Assembly (NCBI RefSeq): GCF_029633965.1
Contig: NZ_CP091277.1
Coordinates: 2,353,940 to 2,417,939, forward strand
Reading direction: 5' to 3'
Origin: Methanogenium sp. S4BF
Lineage (GTDB): Archaea; Halobacteriota; Methanomicrobia; Methanomicrobiales; Methanomicrobiaceae
DNA: 64,000 bases
Positions 37,678 to 46,936 of this stretch are shown here, piece after piece. Under the pieces are notes generated by a model, which searched no databases, was not told the DNA's origin, and worked only from the letters and a program-made list of their open reading frames with translations. The position numbers and the translations under genes were made by a program. Numbering within the stretch: the first letter of the stretch is position 1; every line of letters begins with the position of its first letter.

Positions 37678-38892
37678 ATGTACATGGATGATTATATACA
37701 GCGGATACGGGATGGTTCGCTGAAACTCCATTCACTGGAAACAGAACTTCCTCCTGATGAGGCAATATCCGTTCGCCGTTCCTTTATTGAAGAGGAGACG
37801 GGGGTGTCCCTTGGTGTGCTTGGCGAGTATGCAATCACGACCGAGCGGGTCACCAAACGCAACTGCGAGAATATGATTGGCGCCGTTCAGGTGCCGGTCG
37901 GCGTGGCAGGACCGCTGCGGGTGAAAGGAGAGTATGCAGATGCAGCATATTATCTCCCTCTTGCCACAACCGAGGGTGCCCTCATCGCCTCCGTGAACCG
38001 GGGATGCCGGGCCATCACAAAGGCAGGCGGTGCTGAGGTGCGGATCCAGCGTGACGGCATGACACGCGCACCGGTCTTTGCCTGTGATAGTGTGCCGCAC
38101 GCGGTGGAGGCGGCACGCTGGGTGGAGGATCATTTCATGGTCCTTGCAGAGGCTGCGGCCACCACGACCTCACACGGCCGTCTGGAGCGCATCACGACCC
38201 ATATCGCAGGGACCAGCCTGTATGTGCGGTTTGAATTTTTTACCGGCGATGCGATGGGGATGAATATGGTCACCATCGGCAGTGAGAAGGCAGCAGAGAT
38301 CATTGAGGCAGAGACCGGCGCCCGGCTGGTTGCACTCTCCGGAAACCTCTGCACTGACAAGAAACCCTCTGCGGCAAATGTGGTGATGGGCAGGGGAAAG
38401 ACTGTTGCAGCGGGTGTATTCCTCTCCGATGCGATGGTGAAAGAGATCTTAAAGACCGATGCAGCTTCACTTGCTGAGGTCAACACACGGAAGAATCTGG
38501 TGGGCTCAGCCCGTGCGGTCTCTCTCGGGTTCAATGCTCATGCGGCAAATGTCATTGCAGCAGTCTTCCTCGCCTGCGGACAGGACCCGGCGCATGTGGT
38601 GGAGGGCAGCAATGCGATTACCACCGTGGACCCGGTGGATGGCGGAGTCTATGTCTCGGTGACCCTCCCCTCCCTGCAGGTGGGAACCGTGGGTGGCGGT
38701 ACGGCGATTGAGACGCAGCAGGCATGCCTGCAGATGCTCGGGGTCGCAGGCGGCGGAGTGCCGTCCGGGGCCAATGCGCGTGCCTTTGCAGAAATTATTG
38801 CAGCAGGCGTACTCGCAGGAGAACTCTCCCTGCTTGGTGCGCTTGCGGCAGGACACCTGGCCCGGGCGCACAAGCAGCTTGGCCGGGGATAA
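37678..38892 (+). CDS. hmgA: 3-hydroxy-3-methylglutaryl-CoA reductase, class I
   Basis: 404 residues, the archaeal class I length. Reduces HMG-CoA to mevalonate with NADPH. Catalytic residues: Glu in TTEGALIASVNRG, Lys in CTDKKPSAAN, Asp in GQDPAHVVEGS and the C-terminal His in GHLARAH. Cofactor loop DAMGMNMVTIG. The upstream mevalonate enzymes lie about 3 kb to the left but are not in the same operon. Confidence 0.96.
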   Translation: MYMDDYIQRIRDGSLKLHSLETELPPDEAISVRRSFIEEETGVSLGVLGEYAITTERVTKRNCENMIGAVQVPVGVAGPLRVKGEYADAAYYLPLATTEGALIASVNRGCRAITKAGGAEVRIQRDGMTRAPVFACDSVPHAVEAARWVEDHFMVLAEAAATTTSHGRLERITTHIAGTSLYVRFEFFTGDAMGMNMVTIGSEKAAEIIEAETGARLVALSGNLCTDKKPSAANVVMGRGKTVAAGVFLSDAMVKEILKTDAASLAEVNTRKNLVGSARAVSLGFNAHAANVIAAVFLACGQDPAHVVEGSNAITTVDPVDGGVYVSVTLPSLQVGTVGGGTAIETQQACLQMLGVAGGGVPSGANARAFAEIIAAGVLAGELSLLGALAAGHLARAHKQLGRG

Positions 38893-38902
38893 ACCCTATT
38901 TT

Positions 38903-39364
38903 TTAGGTAAACCAGCGCATCATCAGGACAGCATCTTCCCCATTGCTGTAGTAGCTGTCCAGCATAAAGACCTGTGTATACCCGTATTTCTGGTAAAAGC
39001 GTTGTGCGTCCTCGTTTGAAACACGCACCTCAAGCTGCATTGCTTCTGCCCCGAGGACCATGCATTCAAATTCAATGCGCTGCAGCAGTCTGCCGCCGAC
39101 TCCCTGTCTCTGGGAAGATGACGGGACTGCGATATTCATGATGTGGCCATAGACGGCATCTCCCGTATCCTCCATCCCTGCGGAGACAAAACCGATGATG
39201 GTACCGTTTGTCTCTGCGACAAAAAAGAGGCCGGGAAACAGGTACAGCGCGTCCCGAAATGCAGATTCATCCCATGGATCGGGAAACAGTTCATGTTCAA
39301 TTGTACAGATGCCGGGCAGGTCAGCCTGCCGGGCCCGGCGAATCCGGATGTCAGTATTCTGCAT
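38903..39364 (-). CDS. rimI: N-acetyltransferase, RimI type
   Basis: 153 residues, GNAT fold. N-terminal RIRRARQADLPGICTIEHELFPDPW (typical of RimI/Ard1) and the acetyl-CoA loop SSSQRQGVGGRLL, then LEVRVSNEDAQRFYQKYGY. Expected to acetylate protein N-termini in archaea. Ends 10 bases from the convergent hmgA stop. Confidence 0.88.
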   Translation of the reverse strand: MQNTDIRIRRARQADLPGICTIEHELFPDPWDESAFRDALYLFPGLFFVAETNGTIIGFVSAGMEDTGDAVYGHIMNIAVPSSSQRQGVGGRLLQRIEFECMVLGAEAMQLEVRVSNEDAQRFYQKYGYTQVFMLDSYYSNGEDAVLMMRWFT

Positions 39365-39452
39365 TCACTTATGTACTCCGTTGCGGATACTGATATTATA
39401 TCTGAAGATCAATAAATGACGCACCCGAAACCTACAGGCAGGAATTTTCGTT

Positions 39453-40712
39453 ATGGTCCATATATTTAGTTTCCAGGCATTTCGCCCTCCGGCAGCAGAG
39501 GCACAGCATATCGCCTCCGTCCCATATGATGTGGTATCCACTGAAGAATCACGCGCAGCCCTCGCAGAAAATCCGCAGAGCTTTCTGCAGGTCATCCGTT
39601 CGGAAGCCACCCTTCCCACAGATACAGACCCCGCAGCAGCGGTGGTTTATGAGACTGCTGCGGCAAATCTGCAAAAGCTGATTGACGACGGCCTTCTCCT
39701 GCAGGACGATGAGCCGGGCATCTATCTCTACCGGGTCAAGCAGGGCGGCGCTATCTACACCGGATTTGTGGCAAATGTGAGTGTGGATGATTACCGGAAC
39801 AACAAAATTAAACGCCATGAGCATACCCGCTACGACAAGGAAGAGGACCGGACGCGCCATATTGACACAACCAATATGCACACCGGCCTTGTAGTCCTCC
39901 TCTACCGTGATCCGGGGGAGATCTTCCCCTACATTGCCTCCCTCATCCCGGAAGGTACGCCTGACGGTGTCGCAAAGAGTGCCGGTGCGGTTCATGAGGT
40001 ATTCCGCATTGCTGATGCAGGGGCAATCGCCACCCTGCAGGAGATGTTTGCCGGCGTTGATGCCTTCTATATCGCAGATGGTCATCACCGTGCCAAGTCC
40101 TCGGTCAATGTCGCAGATAAGCGTGGTGAGGAAGGGAGGCTTACGCCCGAATCCGAACGGTTTATGGCGGTAATTTTTGCTGAGAACCGGGTGAAGATCC
40201 ACGGTTACAGCAGACTGGTCGGGGATCTGGGAACCTACACTCCTGAGACGTTCATGGCCGGACTCTCTGAGATATTTACCGTGAAGCCATACGGTGAGAT
40301 TGAGGATACGGTCTTCTGCATCCCGCCGCTTGTCGAGTCTGCAGAACCGGTGCACGTGATGCACATGTACATGGCCGGTGCCTGGTATGAGCTCTCCTGC
40401 CCTGTGGACCCGGCAGCAGACCGGATTGCCTCACTGGATGTTTCTATACTCCAGAAATCGGTCCTTGAGGGGATGCTGGGCATCACAGACCCGCGTGGCG
40501 ACCCGCGTCTGCAGTATCTGGGCGGTGCACGACCGCTGCGTGACCTGCAGGATCGTGTGGATTCGGGTGAGTTTATGCTTGCCTTCTCTATGCAGCCTGT
40601 CCGGGTGGATGACGTGCTGGGTATTGCAGATGACGGCGGTGTGATGCCTCCGAAGTCCACATGGTTTGAACCAAAGCTGCTCAGCGGTCTTGTGCTTCAT
40701 TCACTCAAATAA
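39453..40712 (+). CDS. DUF1015 family protein
   Basis: 419 residues matching the DUF1015 pattern: N-terminal FRPPAAEAQHIASVPYDVVSTEE, central NKIKRHEHTRYDKEEDRTRHI, and FYIADGHHRAKSS with a His pair. The conserved His/Asp/Lys residues suggest an enzyme. The family often sits near serine-pathway genes elsewhere but not here. Reaction not known to me. Confidence 0.85.
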   Translation: MVHIFSFQAFRPPAAEAQHIASVPYDVVSTEESRAALAENPQSFLQVIRSEATLPTDTDPAAAVVYETAAANLQKLIDDGLLLQDDEPGIYLYRVKQGGAIYTGFVANVSVDDYRNNKIKRHEHTRYDKEEDRTRHIDTTNMHTGLVVLLYRDPGEIFPYIASLIPEGTPDGVAKSAGAVHEVFRIADAGAIATLQEMFAGVDAFYIADGHHRAKSSVNVADKRGEEGRLTPESERFMAVIFAENRVKIHGYSRLVGDLGTYTPETFMAGLSEIFTVKPYGEIEDTVFCIPPLVESAEPVHVMHMYMAGAWYELSCPVDPAADRIASLDVSILQKSVLEGMLGITDPRGDPRLQYLGGARPLRDLQDRVDSGEFMLAFSMQPVRVDDVLGIADDGGVMPPKSTWFEPKLLSGLVLHSLK

Positions 40713-40851
40713 TTCTTTTTCTCGACAATTTTGCTGAATTCGTCTGTATTTTTTAAATTCGGGTCAATTCGAAAAGATATTGAATTGCCGGGAGTCATAT
40801 CAATATTTATTAGCCGGTATCACAAAACATTCACTACGGAAGGCTTTCTGT

Positions 40852-41421
40852 ATGAGTAAATATGGGGGGGGGCTTCTTCTGCTGTTCGTGGCTGCGGCAT
40901 TCTGCTGTGGCTGTGTGGGAGGAGATTCGATATTTTCAGGGGGGCATTCCCAGACATTTGGGTCGGACATTTCCGATGAGCGAAGCGTGGGGGTGACCCT
41001 CGATGAAGCGCTGGCTGACCTTGGCGCCAGCCAGAATGAAGAGATGATCTCATTTCATAACCAGTCGTTTCTTGCCGTGCGGGGTATACAGATGACGGGG
41101 GACGGGCGTGCCTTGTCATGGGCGCTTTTTGTACGGCCGGAGAATGAGGACCGGACGGTCGTTCTTATTTATACTGACCGGGGCTGGAGCGAGTATGACT
41201 GGTCACGGACTATTCCCTATCTGCCCGTTGACCCGGCTGATATTCTGTCTCCTGATGAACTCCTCCGTCTTCACGAAGATGAACTTTCGGGATATTTCAG
41301 CGCACCGGGCACCGAGGCGGATATATTCCTGAGTAACGGCACCTATGTGGCTACGGTCTATGGTTCGGATCTCTATGAAACATTCCGGTTTGATGCATAT
41401 ACAGGGGAGTGGATGCAATAA
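40852..41421 (+). CDS. Secreted lipoprotein heading the pilin-like operon
   Basis: 189 residues from ATG 40852 (MSKYGGGLLLLFVAAAF). Signal peptide ending in a lipobox-like FCCGC, followed by a soluble domain of about 165 residues (NQSFLAVRGIQMTGDGRALSWALFV ...). No family recognised. Its stop overlaps the GTG start of the next gene by 13 bases, so it is part of the same transcript as the five pilin-like genes. Confidence 0.75.
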   Translation: MSKYGGGLLLLFVAAAFCCGCVGGDSIFSGGHSQTFGSDISDERSVGVTLDEALADLGASQNEEMISFHNQSFLAVRGIQMTGDGRALSWALFVRPENEDRTVVLIYTDRGWSEYDWSRTIPYLPVDPADILSPDELLRLHEDELSGYFSAPGTEADIFLSNGTYVATVYGSDLYETFRFDAYTGEWMQ

Positions 41422-42518
41422 GACACATAACAGATGAGGATGGAATCCTCTCAATCGATTTTCTCGCCGGATTTACCGTATTTATTCTGGCACTTATTAT
41501 GGTCATATCGCTTGTGCCGGGGTTTCTTGCAGGCATTCAGAGTGAGAATATTGACTATGATGCTGTTGCCTACCGCACGTCGGTGATTCTGGTGGAGGAC
41601 CCGGGTGCACCACAGAATCCATCATGGAATCTGATGGGGGCCTATGACATGGAGCATAAAGACGACATCCAGCGTCTGGGCCTTACGGTATCAAAGGATA
41701 CTCCCAATATTCTGTCGCGGGAAAAGGTCGATAAATTCTTTAATCGCACTCCTGATTTCACGTTCACGGCAGAGGATTATCGTGAAAAAGTCATCTTTGG
41801 TGATTTCACGTATCTCTATAATATCTCCCTGAGACTGGAGACCGAAAGTGAGTCATATTATGCCGTTGGCGGGGATGAGGTCCCGACCTTCCAGTATGGG
41901 TATATGAGGCGCCTGGTCAAGGTGAAAGAGCCCTCTGTTGCGGAGATCAACTCGACTCGACTTGGTCCTTATACTGGTGTTATTGATAAAAATATTACAA
42001 GCACCTCCGCAGATTTTGCGGTGCAGATCCCATACGATGTCCTTATTAACCGGTCTGTGAACCCTGCATACCGGATTGATCCGCAGTCAGAACAGCTTAT
42101 GATCAATCTGACAGGTCTGTGGTCTCACCTGAATGGGACAGACATTGAATCGATGAATTTCACCCGCATGGGGCTATACAAGCAGCTTGATGACGGGAGC
42201 ACGATTCTCATTCCGGGTCTTTACCCATGGGCAAATGACACCTACTCGCTGAAAGTCAACGGAACTGCTGTTCCCGCAACCGGCGGTTCGCCAGAGTCTG
42301 TCAGCAACAGCTCAGTGATCACAATGGTGCTCTACCCTCCACTGCCGTTTTCAAATGAGATTACGAGTGTTCTGAATGTGAACTTCAATTTCTCCTATGT
42401 GTATGCAAACAATATCACGGACCACAATTATCTGACTGGTGCATATCAGTATGACTACACTACGAATGTGACACAGCCGGAGCTCGTGGATGCTGTGATG
42501 GAGGTGGCGATATGGTGA
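41409..42518 (+). CDS. Pilin-like membrane protein 1 of 5
   Basis: 369 residues with a GTG start at 41409 inside the lipoprotein gene. The N-terminus is TDEDGILSIDFLAGFTVFILALIMVISLVPGF: an acidic patch and Gly immediately before a hydrophobic helix, as in archaeal class III (pilin-type) signal peptides or minor pilins. The rest is a long extracytoplasmic domain with many Asn-x-Ser/Thr sites, suggesting a glycosylated surface protein. Family not recognised. Confidence 0.7.
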   Translation: MDAIRHITDEDGILSIDFLAGFTVFILALIMVISLVPGFLAGIQSENIDYDAVAYRTSVILVEDPGAPQNPSWNLMGAYDMEHKDDIQRLGLTVSKDTPNILSREKVDKFFNRTPDFTFTAEDYREKVIFGDFTYLYNISLRLETESESYYAVGGDEVPTFQYGYMRRLVKVKEPSVAEINSTRLGPYTGVIDKNITSTSADFAVQIPYDVLINRSVNPAYRIDPQSEQLMINLTGLWSHLNGTDIESMNFTRMGLYKQLDDGSTILIPGLYPWANDTYSLKVNGTAVPATGGSPESVSNSSVITMVLYPPLPFSNEITSVLNVNFNFSYVYANNITDHNYLTGAYQYDYTTNVTQPELVDAVMEVAIW

Positions 42519-43036
42519 TGAATGACGAAGGGCAGCTCTACACGATTGAGGGCATCACCGCAGGGGTAATCATGCTCGTGACGGCGTTTACGATTTTTAA
42601 TACCGGCATTGTGTATACCCCGGGGGATGCCCATATAACGGATATGCAGATCCAGCAGCTGGGGTATGACGCCCTGCTGATGATGGATACGCCAGCAGAT
42701 TCATCTCCGCTTTACGAAAGTCCGCTTGCGAAGATGATTCAGGGTGATCATGGGGACCAATTCAAGTATGAATTTAATGATTATTTGAATAAGCATACCG
42801 GGACTACTGAGATTGTGGATAGCCTTGAATACAATGCAACGGTTTTCAACAGGGATGGAGATACTATCCATTCATATCAGTTCAGTAATTCTACGATGTA
42901 TGAAACAAGCCAGCTGACACGTGAACCTGCGATCAGTGTGACACGGTATGTCTGGCTGTCAGACAGGCCGTTTGTATCTGGTTATGACACCGGCAAACAA
43001 CTGGTCCTCCTGGAGGTGCTCATATGGAGGCGCTGA
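42512..43036 (+). CDS. Pilin-like membrane protein 2 of 5
   Basis: 174 residues. The N-terminus MVMNDEGQLYTIEGITAGVIMLVTAFTIFNTG again has the acidic-acidic-Gly patch directly ahead of a hydrophobic helix. The start at 42512 overlaps the previous stop by 7 bases; ATG 42518 is the alternative. Extracytoplasmic domain of about 130 residues. Same operon. Confidence 0.68.
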   Translation: MVMNDEGQLYTIEGITAGVIMLVTAFTIFNTGIVYTPGDAHITDMQIQQLGYDALLMMDTPADSSPLYESPLAKMIQGDHGDQFKYEFNDYLNKHTGTTEIVDSLEYNATVFNRDGDTIHSYQFSNSTMYETSQLTREPAISVTRYVWLSDRPFVSGYDTGKQLVLLEVLIWRR

Positions 43037-43437
43037 ACGACGATGGACAATGGATTGTGATGATGGGTTTTCTCGTTGCAATCGGCATGTTTATGCTGGC
43101 GGTCGTGGTCAGCCAGGCGCCGCTTGTGGGCCAGACGACCGCTGAATCGGTGATGGAGTTCCCGAAAAATGAGGTGCAGGACCTCAGGGGAAAATTGGTC
43201 TCGATGGGGAGCAACTCGCCAACGAGCACTCTTCAGGAACGTTTCAGGGAAGATATGGCCCTCCTTTCTATGTCTCGCAACAACGCAATTGCAACATACT
43301 CGATTGATGGAGGGAACATGACTGCCGCTGGCACATATGAGGATATTTTCTATACCTATCATGAAATTGACATCCATTACAACAATGGCGTCACCGAATA
43401 CGATGAGGCTCTGCTGCTGCCTGAGAGGAGGCCCTGA
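43024..43437 (+). CDS. Pilin-like membrane protein 3 of 5
   Basis: 137 residues. N-terminus MEALNDDGQWIVMMGFLVAIGMFMLAVVVSQAP: Asp-Asp-Gly followed by one transmembrane helix. Overlaps the previous gene by 13 bases. The remaining 100 residues are predicted outside; no family recognised. Confidence 0.68.
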   Translation: MEALNDDGQWIVMMGFLVAIGMFMLAVVVSQAPLVGQTTAESVMEFPKNEVQDLRGKLVSMGSNSPTSTLQERFREDMALLSMSRNNAIATYSIDGGNMTAAGTYEDIFYTYHEIDIHYNNGVTEYDEALLLPERRP

Positions 43438-43439
43438 AT

Positions 43440-43883
43440 ATGAAAAAGATGTTCCGAAATCTGGATGATGACGGCGTCTCATCGATGACAGAATATCTCA
43501 CGATCACGTCTGTTCTGGTCTGCATGTTTGTCATCATGATGTTTGTTGTGAATGCCGGTCTGATTGAAGGTCCGGCCGATACCCTCAAATATCACTCCTA
43601 TGTGGATATCGGAAACGGTGTGAGTGTGCGGATGGTTGACCTTTACACCATTTCACCGGGGGACGGGACCATCCGGACGCAGTTTGACCTTCCTGATACC
43701 GTGGCGGGAGAGGAGTATGAAGTGAGACTGGGTGGTTTTGAGGAGAGCCAGTACATTACGGTTACCGATGGGTCTGTTTTTGCAGAGGTGGCAATCTCCG
43801 GCATTGGTGCCAGCAGGGGGGTAACCGGGAATACCACCGGTGGCGGGTATAATTTGATCTCCTATAACTCTTCAGGGGTGTGA
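43440..43883 (+). CDS. Pilin-like membrane protein 4 of 5
   Basis: 147 residues. N-terminus MKKMFRNLDDDGVSSMTEYLTITSVLVCMFVIMMFVVNAG: three Asp and Gly before Ser-Ser-x-Thr-Glu and the helix, with Glu at the position that is conserved in type IV pilins. AGGAGG lies about 10 bases before the start. The extracellular part is beta-rich and short. Confidence 0.72.
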   Translation: MKKMFRNLDDDGVSSMTEYLTITSVLVCMFVIMMFVVNAGLIEGPADTLKYHSYVDIGNGVSVRMVDLYTISPGDGTIRTQFDLPDTVAGEEYEVRLGGFEESQYITVTDGSVFAEVAISGIGASRGVTGNTTGGGYNLISYNSSGV

Positions 43884-43889
43884 GTTTCG

Positions 43890-44693
43890 ATGAAAACAGA
43901 TATACGAAAAGATGAATCAGGGGTTTCAGAAGCGATCGGGTTTATTCTGGTATTTACGATTGTCATTCTGGGAATTTCAATTGTGACACTCTATGGATAC
44001 CCCGTGCTTGCAGATGCGCGAATCAGTTCAGATGAGAAGATTATGGAGCAGAATATGATTGTCCTCCAAAATGACATCAAGATTCTGACCAGAAACAATG
44101 TGCCGTACCGTGATACGACCATCGGGGTGTCGGGTGGCAGCCTGTTTGTGACCAATTCAACGGAGGCAGAGAATGCGGGCGGTGAATATTTCACGCTGAC
44201 GTATGATGTGGCTAGTGTGACTGTCTTTTCAGATGTGTACTATCCAGGATCGCTGGAATTCGTCTCCGATGAAGGGACGGCGGTGATCTCGGTAGCCAAT
44301 GGCGCAGTGGTCAAACGTCAGCTGGATCAGGATGGTTCGAGCATGGTCTCTGATCCCCGCTGGTTTTATGATGAGAGGGAGGGGACCCTTGTCATCTTTA
44401 TGACAAACCTGACCTCACCACGGCCGATGACCCTCGGTGGCATCGGGACTATACAGATGGCGATGCTTAAACCCCCTGCGGTCCACGACTTTGGTGACTC
44501 CGGAACCGTGGAGATAGAATATTTCCACGACTCGACTGATGATTTTTCACGAGCATGGGAGAACTATTTGACCGGTCCTTATATCGTGCAAAGTGGTTTC
44601 TTGAAGGTAGTCTCAGGAAATCCAGATGTCTACCAGCTGAATGTCGACCGCCTGGTCATAAAAGAGTATACAGTTGAGATCCTGGGAATATAA
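43890..44693 (+). CDS. Pilin-like membrane protein 5 of 5 (archaeal pilin N-terminus)
   Basis: 267 residues. N-terminus MKTDIRKDESGVSEAIGFILVFTIVILGISIVTLYG: the KDESGVSEAIG motif is the clearest archaeal type IV pilin cleavage site in the set, with cleavage expected just before or after the Gly. The large C-terminal domain is predicted outside the cell. Last gene of the operon; no prepilin peptidase, assembly ATPase or platform protein is encoded nearby. Confidence 0.8.
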   Translation: MKTDIRKDESGVSEAIGFILVFTIVILGISIVTLYGYPVLADARISSDEKIMEQNMIVLQNDIKILTRNNVPYRDTTIGVSGGSLFVTNSTEAENAGGEYFTLTYDVASVTVFSDVYYPGSLEFVSDEGTAVISVANGAVVKRQLDQDGSSMVSDPRWFYDEREGTLVIFMTNLTSPRPMTLGGIGTIQMAMLKPPAVHDFGDSGTVEIEYFHDSTDDFSRAWENYLTGPYIVQSGFLKVVSGNPDVYQLNVDRLVIKEYTVEILGI

Positions 44694-44932
44694 TCCCTGA
44701 ATCATTTTTGATTGTCTGTTGTGCTTCAGCCATTTTTCCGCTGCATCCATGATGTGACACGGGTTCACACATCAATTCCCAGAAATGCCTGAGGACAAAA
44801 ACCTTTTTGAATCGTTCAGATTCAGAAATGTCTGTTCTACTGGACGCACTCTTCGTACGGTCGAATATGACGCGTTCCTAAAAAAGAATATTTGGATAAA
44901 ATGCCGGAGGTTATATCCAGAATTATGTATAT

Positions 44933-45250
44933 TCAGAGATATTTATTGCGCTGCAGCCATTCCCGCTGTGGCCGGGTGTACCGGTATATGATGTCGCACT
45001 TTTCGTCCTGAAATGCCCACGGCACGACAATTAACACATCGCCTTCACGAATCCAGACCCGCTTCTTGATCTTCCCCTTAATGCGTCCGGTCCGTGTGAT
45101 TCCGTCAAAGCAGCGCACCCTGATATGGTTTGCACCAAGCATGAGATCTGCTTCCGCAAACATCTCCTTATTTCTTTTATTGGGCAGTTTCACCCGCACG
45201 ATTGCAGGTTCTTCGGCCTGCCCGCTCTTTTTTCTGTTTTGGTTTGCCAG
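44933..45250 (-). CDS. eif1A: Translation initiation factor 1A (aIF1A), probable CTG start
   Basis: Binds the small ribosomal subunit A site during initiation. The sequence KRNKEMFAEADLMLGANHIRVRCFDG, KKRVWIREGDVLIVVPW and DEKCDIIYRYT is unmistakable. Homologues begin about where CTG 45250 stands (giving ANQNRKKS). AAAAGGAGTGA lies eight bases before it, an ideal ribosome-binding site. No ATG or TTG is available there, and GTG 45259 would overlap the binding site. A longer frame to ATG 45361 includes the probable promoter and is unlikely. 105 residues from the CTG. Confidence 0.92.
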   Translation of the reverse strand: MANQNRKKSGQAEEPAIVRVKLPNKRNKEMFAEADLMLGANHIRVRCFDGITRTGRIKGKIKKRVWIREGDVLIVVPWAFQDEKCDIIYRYTRPQREWLQRNKYL

Positions 45251-45626
45251 AAGACTCACTCCTTTTATATATATGTGTCCTCTTCTGATAAAAAGGTCAT
45301 CCATGATGGTGGTTGAAAAAATATCCTTGAGTATGCCTTTTTCTTTGCAATTGATGGCCATATCGTCGATGATCTGACAGGACTACCTGCGGCTGAGACA
45401 CGGCCGCCCTCCTCCCGGTCCACCCGTGGTACCGCCTTTTTCTCTTATCCGGTGCCTCCAATTGCATAGTTCCGGGCTGGGCATGAAATTTTGGCTTCCT
45501 CACAGTCCTGCGCGGGATGGTGCGAAAAAACGCCGGACCGGTAAATATCCGGGTGCTGAAATGTGTTATGCCAATTGTATTAGCCAATTGTATTACTATT
45601 ATGGGTGGATGATTCCTTTCTGTCGA
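45251..45626. other. Intergenic region upstream of aIF1A
   Basis: About 376 bases without a supported gene. On the minus strand it carries AAAAGGAGTGA just ahead of the aIF1A start and TATA-like stretches (TATATATAAA at about 45265-45275; CTTTTTATC near 45292). Short open frames here lack family features. Confidence 0.45.
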
Positions 45627-46289
45627 CTACACCGGTGTCCATCCTTCCGCGCCTATCAGGGGAACAAACCGCACTGCACCATGATGTGAGACGGTCAGGT
45701 CGTCTCCTGTTTTATGGATACAGGTCAGTACCTGCAGATCCCTGTCTCCGACCGGAAGCACCATTCTGCCGCCGTCAGCCAGAAGTGCCGTTAGTGAGGG
45801 CGGCACATCCGGTGCTGCAGCAGTGGTGATAATGGCATCAAAGGGGCCCTCGCTCTCCGGCAATGCCGTCCCGTCCCCGGTGATGACGATGACACCTTCC
45901 ACGCCCGCATGCATCAGGTTCTGTTGTGCAAGGAGGGCAAGTTCGGGAATCCGTTCTACTGCTGTGACCCGGCAGCCTATCCGGGCGAGGACTGCTGCCT
46001 GATAACCGGATCCCGCCCCGACCTCCAGCACTCTGTCACCGGGTTTTGGCTTAATCAGGGCGGTCATCATTCCCACGATATACGGCTGAGATATGGTGGC
46101 CCCATATCCGATGGGAAGCGGGCAGTCATCGTAAGCGTCATCCTGCAGGTTTTCCGGAACAAAAAGGTGGCGTGGCACGCGGCGCATAGCATCGAGGACT
46201 ACCGGGTCTGAGACTCCCCGGGCTGCAATCTGCCTGTCAACCATATGGTTGCGCTGGGCAGTATACCAGATGTCTTCTCCCATCTGCAT
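45627..46289 (-). CDS. pcm: Protein-L-isoaspartate O-methyltransferase
   Basis: Repairs damaged aspartate residues using SAM. 220 residues from ATG 46289, which has AGGAGGAGAT a few bases ahead; the frame extends further upstream but without family residues. Motifs: ATISQPYIVGMM, VLEVGAGSGYQAAVLA, ITGDGTALP, DAIITTAAAPDVP. Typical length. Confidence 0.93.
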   Translation of the reverse strand: MQMGEDIWYTAQRNHMVDRQIAARGVSDPVVLDAMRRVPRHLFVPENLQDDAYDDCPLPIGYGATISQPYIVGMMTALIKPKPGDRVLEVGAGSGYQAAVLARIGCRVTAVERIPELALLAQQNLMHAGVEGVIVITGDGTALPESEGPFDAIITTAAAPDVPPSLTALLADGGRMVLPVGDRDLQVLTCIHKTGDDLTVSHHGAVRFVPLIGAEGWTPV

Positions 46290-46495
46290 GGTATCTCCTC
46301 CTGAATCACTAATATCCTCTTTCCTGCAGGGATGAGACAGGTAATTGGCCTCTCGCGGCGCCTGTGTCACACCGTCAGGAGTGTCTGACCAGGGCCTGCG
46401 GGATTATATAATGTCCGGGATGCCACTGTTTCCCGGTCCCTGATGTGTCTCCCGCACACCCGATGCAGTACAGCAGGACCTGCTTATTTGGTTGC

Positions 46496-46729
46496 TTATT
46501 TTGGTGGATGCAGGCAGAACCATCCGCCCGTAAGCGCATACTTCTCTGCAACCTCACAGTTCGGGCAGTTGCAGCCCTTGCTTTTGCAGTCTGCTTTTTT
46601 TGTCGTACCGCGTGCACAGAAGAGTGCGTGCGGTTCCGTGTCCATGAGTTTGTTCTCCTGGAATGTCGGACAGGGTCCGCAGAATCGTTTACAGATCTCC
46701 AGATTCTCAGGTGTGTCTGGTACTTTCAT
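46496..46729 (-). CDS. Cysteine-rich DUF2769-like protein
   Basis: 77 residues, ten cysteines (CKRFCGPCPTF, FCARG, CKSKGCNCPNCEV, WFCLHP). This is the pattern of the small DUF2769 proteins found in methanogens, which probably bind metal. Monocistronic; function unknown. Confidence 0.75.
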   Translation of the reverse strand: MKVPDTPENLEICKRFCGPCPTFQENKLMDTEPHALFCARGTTKKADCKSKGCNCPNCEVAEKYALTGGWFCLHPPK

Positions 46730-46936
46730 CTATTCCCCCCTTCCACTCAGTGAATGGATACCCTACCTCCTCCGTTATAATATTTAAAATGTGGATGCAC
46801 CGGTTCAGCGGGTGCATCACACATACTCAGGTGTCATATCACCGGACATACCGTATGCCGGGTGATTTTTGCCAGCGCCCGTTCTGGCGCTCTGGTGCCC
46901 CCTTTTTCAGGACACGGGGACCAGGCTGATTTTCTC

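Noticed and set aside
41409-44693. Reading the pilin-like operon as an archaellum (fla/arl) cluster
   Set aside because: No FlaB-type archaellin, FlaH/I/J or accessory genes are present and the N-termini differ from archaellins.
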